Of a stretch of DNA of 64,000 nt, positions 55,661-64,000 are shown in pieces; positions within the stretch are counted from its first letter, which is position 1; each line of letters begins with the position of its first letter. The notes under the pieces are model-generated. The model worked only from the letters and a program-made list of their open reading frames with translations, was not told the origin of the DNA and did no database searches. The position numbers and the translations under genes are program-made. The stretch is taken from NCBI GenBank assembly GCA_963920525.1, contig OY986439.1:18261319-18325318 (forward strand), given 5' to 3'. This DNA comes from Dichetophora obliterata. Its lineage: Eukaryota; Arthropoda; Insecta; Diptera; Sciomyzidae.

Positions 55661-58600
55661 GTTGTACATTTCGCTGTCGTTGTCACAACATTATTTTACT
55701 ATTGACGCAGGGGACAGTAACAAATCACATACACAGTCGCAACAACCTACACATATTAAAACAGTTACAGCTACATAATTCACCCCCACACAACAACACA
55801 CCGTGACACTGTTACTCATACTCACAAAAAGAGATAGGAAAAAAATAATCCAGTTGTATCTGTGCTATAAATTGCCAACATTAGATGGAACATGTATGGA
55901 AAAATAAAAGTAAAACTACAGTTATTAATCCATATTTGTTGCCGTTGTCATTGTGTTGGCATTGTTGGCGTTTTTCTTCTTATTCTTGTTACTGTTTTTG
56001 TTGTTCTGCTGCTGCAATTTTTGTTGGGTTAATAACTCATCATAATCACTAAATTTATCATCGCCATGAAGTTGGGTGCTAAACACACACACACAAACAG
56101 ACTCTAACATAAGCAAACAAGAATGCATATGTAGTAGTAAAGTACACACACACTAAACCACACTAAGTCGCACGAATACAAGGAATGACATCTGATGTTG
56201 CTGTCATCAATGTTAATGTTGCTACTACCGCTTCATCTATTGTTGCTGTTTTTATTGTCCACGTATGTTTTTTTTTACATAGCAATTTTCTTTCGTTTTT
56301 GCGTCCATTTTAATCCTTAATGTAATCAAATGTGATTTTTTTCCATCCACTTTATGAGTTGTTCATAAATCATAAAAAAAATCATTGTTATTTTTTCATT
56401 TCTCTCACTTTTTGCTACTCATTGTTAAGGGATTGCTTTGCTTAGAGTGTGTTTGGACCTCGTTTGAAATGGTGTAAGAGTTTTTGTTATGGTAATACCA
56501 ATGAGTGCACTTAAAGAAATCTTCTTTTTATGCAAGCACTTACGAGTTGAAGCTTTTTTTTTCAATTTCTACACATTCTATGGATTGAGCAAATATATAC
56601 AATGAAATTTTTTCTTTATATACTTAGAAATTACAACTAAAATTTTGATTATTTTGTTATAATCGAATAAAGTAAAGCCTTTATTATATCATCGATTTAC
56701 AATTTTTTATTTTATATATATATATCATTAAATACCTACTTCGTCTATTCATATTAAAGCATGATCAGTATTGTGATGATAACAATCAATAGCGCCAGTC
56801 GTGTCATTAATTAAACTCACGACTCTTCTAATGAGACGCCTTTACCAGCTACTGTCGCTTTATTATAATTTAGCTACTTGTTATTTATTTCTATATTGAA
56901 AACTTTCCGCTGCTTAGAATAAATCAAACGCGAAGTCACACAGTGCAATTTTTTTAATTTAAGAAGGGCAAAACTTATGTCAAAAAAAGGTATTTCTATA
57001 CAGCTTGGGGCATGAAACTCTGCGTGAAAAATAGACGAGGTGGGTACAGTGGAACACTACCGAATTTTTGTTCATAAAATTTACCCATAGGTTTCTCAGC
57101 AAGTAACTGCGCAAAGGCATTTATTTACAAGTCTCGTAAGCTTTCATTTTAGTAAATTCATGAATTTATGTATAGATTTTGCTTAAAACTATATAAAACT
57201 AGCAGGCCTAAGTTTTTTTCTATCAATATTTATAAGACAATACATTTCAAACGAAATAAAAAATACCTATTTTTTTGTTTTATTTTGTTTTGGAGGACAG
57301 CAGAGCACATTTAAGCAATGAGTGGCACCTGCAATGATTTCTTAATTAACTTGGAACTTTGACTAAATATGCTTATTATTAAAGTTTCTAAAGGGCAAAT
57401 ACCCCTTAAAAGTGCTGTAGCACAAATATGATATTATAAAACTTCATAAAAACTTAATAAAAATTTGCCCAGTGCTTTTGGAGTTTACCTGGAACAAAAA
57501 ATGTTCACTTCTATTATCATTACGGTGATCATATTTTTTAGAGCAAAATACAGGACAAGCCAAAATTTTAAATATTCCATACATAGCATGTTTATTGGAT
57601 ATAAGAGTCTATACTCAGAACAGTATACATACGAGTTCATTAAAATACATTAAAAAGAGATAAGCTTATATTTCGTATTTCATAAGGTAAGTACATTTTA
57701 TATTAATATTTCAGATATTACTTGTTCATTTACCTACAAATGCATTTGATTTTTTGTAACGTAAAAGACTTTTAGAGTCAAATCGACAATATGCATTACA
57801 ACCAAAGATTTGAGTTTAGTACCACGGAAAACCAGCTTTTTTTTGCTTATATTTATGTTAACTTAAAAAATTTATTTTAAAAAACTTCAAAAGAAATGTT
57901 TCAGTTTTGTTTCATACATAAGAAATATTATATGAAGATAATTCATGAAATGCTAAAAATAAGAAAATTAAGAAGATAAATTGGACAAACTGAAGATTAC
58001 CAGTAACAAAGAATGATAATATTTTTATAAAAATTAACAAAAAATTTACTGTTATAGATTTTCTTTTTTCTTATGGTTCTTTTCTTTGATGTGTGTCAAT
58101 TTGACACTGAAAGTCGTTTGAGGGAAAATTTGTGTATAGATTAACAACGCCATCATTTGGCATTTTCTTTGGTAAAATCTAAATTTTGGCATGATTTTCA
58201 CATTGAGCCAAAATCCCAAGTGAGTTTGAGCTCAAATAATAAAGATACAATTTCCTATATAAAAATAGTTTCAAATTGACACACACTTAATTAGAGAATA
58301 GCTTTAATCTATATATGAGGTTCAATGTATATATTCTCTTCAATGAGGATTAGGAGAAAAACAAATTAAAATGTATAATATAACAATACCAAAGTAAAAT
58401 AAAAAAATTATTAATTACTTTTATGGTTAAAGCACTTTATAAATACAAAACATTTAAATGTTATGCACAACACAATAATTTATACAGGACATTGCCTTAA
58501 AAAGGAGTACCGTCACAGTTATTTTATATTATTTTATAATAGGATGGATGTAATTTAGTCGAAAACTTTCCATACCTGATTCACTTCTAACCGTTTTTGT

Positions 58601-58667
58601 ATCTTGTAATGGAATCTGTTGAAGATTAATTAAATTAAAGTTTTTTCCTAAATGACCTCTATGTTTA
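55661..58667. other. No gene recognised; possible host DNA
   Basis: Short ACACAC and AACAAC tracts are scattered over 55690-56160, with (TA)n near 56715. The complexity at 55660-56500 is higher than in the transposon regions and could be host intergenic or intronic sequence. No exon is evident; short open frames are unsupported. Confidence 0.5.
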
Positions 58668-58921
58668 TTATGTTGACTTTATATGATTTAAATACAAATT
58701 CTAAATGTTTGATAGTTTAAATCCAATCATATTGAAAAAACTTTGTTGTTGTTGTTGTTTCTTTAGAAAAATTCGTTAGAACAATTAATTGTTTCTAACT
58801 TTGACCTTAAGCTCGATAAACGATTTTAAACTGTCAAACAACTAGAATTTGTATTTAAAATCAAGTATGATTTAAACTATCAAACATTTAGAATTTGTAT
58901 TTAAATCATATAAAGTCAACA
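58668..58921. mobile_element. 254-bp repeat with about 50-bp TIRs, copy 2
   Basis: GTTGACTTTATATGATTTAA...GATAGTTTAAA at the left is an almost perfect complement of the right arm ending CATATAAAGTCAAC. Inside lie (TTG)5-6 and CTTTAGAAAAATTCGTTAGA. The interior and right arm match 20986-21130. Both outer flanks hold TTAATTAAATT-like words. Confidence 0.75.
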
Positions 58922-60929
58922 TGATTAATTAAATTCACAATAGTTTTCATGAAAAAGTTACATATATCCGAATATTCAAATTTTTTTTAGTATGAGTTAA
59001 AAATTTTTAAAAAAATTGATTTTTCTATGAATTAAAAAATGATGTTTCTGACAATAAGTGTTGTTATACCTTATTTTTATCGTTACTTATTTGTTTTTAA
59101 AAATTAACCTCTTACCAAAAACTAATTCTATTCTGTTGCATGTACACACATTGTCCTTTATAAGTCTTAAATGTGTATTAAAACTAATGTGAGGAGCTTC
59201 AATTGCATATATGGACAGTTCCACCAAAAGTGCCCATCTACATATCCTTACAGTTTGAAGTGATAGAAAAATAATTGTTGGTGCTTTAAAATACACCCGC
59301 TTTTTTAAAAAGTTTTTTTTAAGTTCATGTAGCAACAGGTCAATAAAAAATTAAACTTATAGGTGAAAATACTCAAAATAAGCCTAAAATGTCATTCCTG
59401 TAACCTGTTCTCAATCAAAATTATACCAATTCAAAGAATCATGCTACTCTCTTATTTTTATTTCTACATGTTATTAAACTTAAATATTGTTATATTAATA
59501 TTTAAAACAAAAACTGTTTTCATTTCTGTAACCAACTATGCAGTCATTAAGTGATAGAGCAAAACAAAATTGAGTACAACACAATAAAGTAGTTATCAAA
59601 TATATGAGTAGTTATCAAAACGATTATAAAGACGATTTTTTTCATTCCTTAAACCGTCATTCCTGACATTTTGTGTCATTCCTGTAACCACTCACAAACA
59701 CAAAAAATGCATACGAATCCATTTCATGACGTAATATCGTGTGGCCTTAAACGATTTTAACTTAATTTGTGGCCAAATAGTATAAAGAAACCATAGTTCT
59801 AGTTTCAAATTTTATTTTAACATTTATATATTATTCAAATGAAAAAAGAGCATTTTTGGCGGGATTACCCTTTTTTAGTGGATTTTTAAAAATTTGTATT
59901 GAAAAAAGGAGAACTAAGCCTTGTCATCAATGTATTTTTCAGGATAAATTTTGTGACTTTTTTTTTAAATTGTTATATATGGTCTATTTAACATTTTTTC
60001 CATATATTTTTACATATATAAGTTATTTTTTGGATTTATTGCAAATGAAAACAAAGTTGAACTTTATTTCAATTTAAAGAAAACACTATAAATTATCAAC
60101 TCGACTTAAGCTATTTTTGGTGAAAATTGGAGTTCTAAAATGTTAGAATGATGTAGAATGATTAATGTTAGAATGATGATGAATGATTGATCTTAAAATG
60201 ATGATAAATAATAAATATTAAGTAATAAATGATAAAAGATAAAAGATGAATGAAAAATGCCAGTAGCGTCCACCACGGGGTGCGGTTCGCCCCGGAATCG
60301 GAAAAGGGAGTTTTTATTTTTAAGATAAAGTTCAAAAATATTTTGGAAATTTTTACTGCCATTTTGATTAACTGTCAATAGCCATGAATGTAAAAAAATT
60401 TATGTGATATCTTTATCTGCTATCTTAAAAATTCAAACTCCCTTTTCCGATTCCCCTGGGAAAAATCACTCAAAATTAGACTGATAATGTTTTGTGAGGG
60501 GTGCAGCAACCATTATAAAGATTAATTAAAAATTTTAATATATTAATTTTTGGATTGATGCTATAATTTTTTCATATAGTATAAAGTTTTGCTTTATGAA
60601 TGCTTTTATGTAACTAAATAAGAACTAAAAGTCTATAATGATTTTTTGGAAGTGGTCCGTAAAGTATGCAATATAATTAGTAAATCAAAGAATGTCTGGA
60701 TAGATTTCATGCGGAACTTTAGAGCAGAAGAAAATAAATACAAGACATTCAAAATGTATTTGAAGTCGAGATTGCTGTTTCTGAAAATGATCTGCAGATC
60801 TTAACACAGAGATTGGTCACAGTCCATGATTAAGCCGATGAAGAAGAGCTAACAAATGAAATTAGTGGCCACCAATTAAAACGCAAGCAAGAAATGAAGG
60901 ACTAAGGTGTAATTTTCATTCAAATTTTC
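58922..60929. other. No gene recognised; low-complexity and hairpin repeats
   Basis: GTCATTCCTGTAACC occurs at about 59388 and 59677, with variants at 59521 and 59656. An ATGATGAATGATT-rich tract lies at 60145-60250. An inverted repeat pairs CGGAATCGGAAAAGGGAGTT (60293) with AACTCCCTTTTCCGATTCCC (near 60450), arms of about 40 bp, loop about 80 bp; this may be a small MITE. Confidence 0.55.
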
Positions 60930-61490
60930 ATAAGGTTCATAACTTAATTGAATACTGCTCCATCATTTGGAATCCTTTCTATGTTGAGCATTCTAATCGC
61001 ATTGAACGAGTTCAGCGGAGCATAACCAGATATGCGCTTAAAAAGATGTATTGGCTTCATGGTCTTCCTTCCTATAATTCTCGACGCAAGCTCCTTGGCT
61101 TGCAATCTTTAAATGACAGAAGAATCTCATAATCTCTGTTATTCGTATACCACGTTCTTTCTGGCAAAACAAATTGTAGTGACATACGAGATCGTTTCGT
61201 TTTTTATGAGCCTCCAAGATCTTTGAGGACTAATAGACTATTTGAAGCTAGAACTCATAGAAAAATAACGCCGCAAATGAGCCTATTAATAGATGCCTTT
61301 TACTTTGTAATTATTATGCGATCGTCCTTGATTTTAATTCAATTGAACACCGCTTTAAATTAAATCTTTTTGCGTTATTTAACTAATTAATTAATTGTGT
61401 ATTAGTTAAGATATTTAAGAAACTTTTGTATATAGTCTGTAAGATATTATCATCCGTAGACTGAATAAATAAATAAATAAAATATTTAAT
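60930..61490 (+). pseudogene. Jockey/CR1-like LINE 3' end
   Basis: The plus strand encodes LIEYCSIIWNPFYVEHSNRI, ERVQRSITRYAL, LPSYNSRRKLLGLQSLNDRR, then after one TAA LLFVYHVLSGKTNC and DIRDRFVFYEPPRSLR, up to about 61330. This is the C-terminal domain after RT in jockey-type ORF2. The 3' end is GTAGACTGAATAAATAAATA followed by further AAAT repeats (to about 61482). It is 5'-truncated with at least one stop. Confidence 0.87.
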
Positions 61491-62292
61491 TTTTTGAATA
61501 AAAACTATTTTTTTAAATAAAAAAAAAACAAAAAAAAAATGCCAAGGCTAAGAAGATGCCTTAAAGCTGCAGAAATTTCTTTCGAAACACTTACAAACTG
61601 GACCCCAATATATTTAAAAAAACTAATTTATGAATAGGAATTCCAAAAGTGGTTGCCGAATATTAAACTTGGTTTAAAATATTTTTTATCGATTTGTTGG
61701 TTCATGCGAAAGAAGCTTTTTTAAACTTAAATTAATAAAAAAGTTTTAACGGTCTACAATAGGGCAGGTAAAACTTACTTAAAGTTATCTATTAAAGATG
61801 GAGAGGTTATTTGATTTGAGAGAGGAACATTGATTTCGATGAAGCTATTGAAAAGTTTGTATCTCTGTAAGCAAGATAGAAGAGGTTTTAAGTAATAATG
61901 GTACCTTAAAGTTTGATTTTATTAATAAATATATATAAATATTTTTTTATATTGCTTCAAACACCGATTTGATGTTTTTAAAGTTTAATATACTCGATGC
62001 AGCTTAACAAAATTATTATAGAAATAAAAAATAAAATTAAAAGTAGGTGTGAAATCGGCTAAGGTGATAGTTTACAGTCGGTTTTTGAGTCTAAATTTTG
62101 TAAGCATTTTTTGATTATCAACTTTTCTTTGCTCTGTGTAAATCGATTAGAAAATATTTTAATTCCTTCTCAGTACTTTTGATTCTTTGGATTCAGCATA
62201 GTTTTAAATAGCTTTCAAATTAAATAACTTTAGAAATTAGGCCCGGAAGCGAAAATTTTTTCTTATTATTATTAAAAGTTTTTGGGTCCCTT
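61491..62292. other. No gene recognised; AT-rich
   Basis: A-rich runs at 61515-61540, otherwise nothing recognised. Confidence 0.5.
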
Positions 62293-62886
62293 ACACGGTT
62301 AAAAATTATTTGATTTAAAAGAATTTTTAATCCAAAAAGTATTTCTTTTTTTAATCCCCACTTTAGTTTAATTTAGCTGGGTCTCAAGCCCACGTTCTTG
62401 AATGGAACTTGCTTGCTTGATGCAAAGTAAGCGCAACTTTGTTAACAGCTGAGTTGGATGAGAGGATAGGTGTTGAACCAGAACATCAGAGGACGTGTGT
62501 TCAAATCAGGAACTAGTCAGCAAATTTTTTTATTTTAATTTAATTTTGCTGCTTCTCGAACCCATATTTCTGCTTGCTTGCTTGCTTACTTACTGCAAGC
62601 TTACTTGTAATCGTAATAATTCAAAATAAAAGTAACTTCCTTAGCAACTGAATTGAACGAGTTATAAGGTGTTGGACCAGCACATCAGAGGACGTGTGTT
62701 CAAATCATGAACTGGTCAGAAAATTTTTATATTGCTTTTTTTGAACTTTTTGCGGATTAAGAACTAACATTTTTTGGATTAAGAAATTTTAAGCTTTTCC
62801 TTGGATTAAAAAGTAATCTTTTTTTGGTGTTGTCCTATTTGTAGTCCAAAAAAGTTTAAAATGTAGTCCAACATTTTTGACCGTGT
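62293..62886. mobile_element. 594-bp TIR element with duplicated tRNA-like core, copy C
   Basis: The left end is ACACGGTTAAAAATTATTTG; the right end is AACATTTTTGACCGTGT. Both flanks read TA if the element is taken as CACGG...CCGTG. The right arm holds GGTGTTGTCCTATTTGTAG and GGATTAAAAAGTAATC, matching copies A and B. The interior contains two tandem modules (about 62376-62525 and 62558-62715), each with a minus-strand B-box-like word, an A-box-like word (CAGCTGAGTTGG or a weaker CAACTGAATTGA) and a plus-strand GTGTTCAAATC. No protein frame is present. Confidence 0.8.
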
Positions 62887-63147
62887 AAGCTTAAATATGT
62901 AAACAATTTTCGCTTAATATCGGTTTAGGAGATAAAATTCGCGAAAACTTTATAGATCAGTTCCGTTTTATGAAAATCAAGTAGGGTTTTTTTAATGACA
63001 TGAATCCATACAATCAGAGGGTTCTGCCTTAGTTTGGTATGCCATGTGAGCTCTTTCTAGAAACTAATTCCATTTTTGGCGCTCTCTTCTACCATTTCAT
63101 AGTACTTCATAATTTCAATATTTAGAATTTGTATTTAAATCATAGTC

Positions 63148-63895
63148 AAGTCGAATGGGTCTGTCAGTGAATGCAGATAAGATGAAATACTTAGTGTCAA
63201 CAAACAAACAGTCCCAGCGTCTTGGAACCCAAGTTACCGTTGACAATACCTCCTTCGAGGTTGTGAAGAACTTCGTTTATCTGGGATCCAGCATTAATTC
63301 AACCAACGACATCAGCATTGAGATCAAACGAAGAATAACTCTTGCCAACAGGTGTTACTTTGGGCTCAGTAGGCAATTGAAAAGCAGAGCCCTCTCTCGA
63401 CGAACGAAAATCACGCTCTATAAATCGCTCATCATGCCCGTCCTACTTTACGCATCACAAACCTGGACGCTGAGCAGTTTAGATGAAAAGACTTTAGGAG
63501 CATTCGAGAGAAAGATTCTTCGTAAGATCTACAGACCAATCTGCGTCAATGGCGAGTACCGAATACGGTGGAATGATGAACTGTATGAGTTGTACGCTGA
63601 CATCGACATAGTCAAGCGCATTAAAATCGAGCGGCTTCGCTGGCTTGGTCATGTTCAGTGCATGAAAGACGATGCTTCAGTGAAGAAAACATTCGATTCG
63701 GTACCCAGCGGCGGTCAACGCAGAAGAGGATGACCGCATCTTCGTTTAAAAGACCAAGTAGAGGATAACCTGGCGAAGCTTGGAATTTCCCACTGGCGCC
63801 AGCAAGAGAAAGACAGAAATGGCTGGCGCAAATTCTTAGATGAGGCCAAGACCGACATACGGTTGTAGCACCAACTAAGTAAGTAAGTAAGTAAC
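63148..63895 (+). pseudogene. 5'-truncated RTE 3' fragment
   Basis: From SSRMGLSVNADKMKYLVSTN through QRLGTQVTVDNTSFEVVKNF, MPVLLYASQTWTLSS, GEYRIRWNDELYELY and RWLGHVQCMKDD it parallels the other RTE copies in one frame. A CGA-to-TGA change at 63730 creates the only stop before the normal end; the frame then continues to KTDIRL near 63868. The tail is CTAAGTAAGTAAGTAAG. CATAG on both sides (63140-63145 area and after the tail) may be a short target duplication. The sequence looks very similar to the 45.1-kb copy, suggesting recent activity. Confidence 0.92.
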
Positions 63896-64000
63896 ATAGT
63901 ATTTAATATATAACAAGGTCATAAAGAAAACTTTAGTTACTTCATAATTTTACTTAAATTCACAAGATTTCTTCTACGGAGTTGTATTTTTTATAGTTAT

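Overview
The window is a transposon graveyard from an AT-rich, intron-bearing genome, most likely an insect and plausibly a higher dipteran. The reasons are the abundance of jockey/CR1-like, RNase-H-bearing and RTE-type LINEs, a ZMYM1-like hAT element, Tc1, Harbinger-like and Helitron-like remnants, LINE 3' ends of the form CTAACCTAACC or (TAAA)n, and CA/TTG/CTG microsatellites. I found no convincing host protein-coding exon, no functional RNA gene and nothing prokaryotic. The exact species cannot be read from the sequence.

Layout. 0-6 kb: LINE fragments on the minus strand, a foldback with Harbinger-like ends, a broken transposase-like gene (1502-2798, plus), a 67-bp satellite (3521-3890) and two more minus-strand LINE fragments separated by a small inverted-repeat element. 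8.4-18.6 kb: several inverted-repeat elements, including a palindromic element (10012-14782) whose two arms both carry protein-coding sequence and whose right arm is split by a jockey-like LINE, itself split by a 183-bp element; then two TIR elements with tRNA-like cores (16908-18037, 18166-18627). 20-34 kb: a Tc1 transposase relic, a 584-bp inverted-repeat element, another tRNA-like TIR element, a near-perfect 49-bp-arm palindrome, and otherwise AT-rich sequence. 34-40 kb: nested MITE, LINE, RTE (minus) with its own nested MITE, and a four-unit 235-237-bp tandem array. 42-48 kb: a hAT MITE, Helitron-like ends and a nearly intact RTE retrotransposon (plus). 48.9-55.7 kb: a hAT element bounded by an exact 8-bp duplication and containing a 3.3-kb foldback, a LINE and a Harbinger-like MITE inside that LINE. 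58-64 kb: more TIR repeats, a LINE 3' end, a third tRNA-like TIR element and a 5'-truncated RTE.

The elements do not form a cellular pathway. They record a sequence of insertions, and target-site duplications (TSDs) allow several layers to be ordered. The most unusual material is a TIR family with internal tRNA-like promoter boxes, the coding-arm palindrome, the foldback with many copies of a GAAATAAGGCCCC-like motif, and the tandem array with an exon-like cassette in its first two units.
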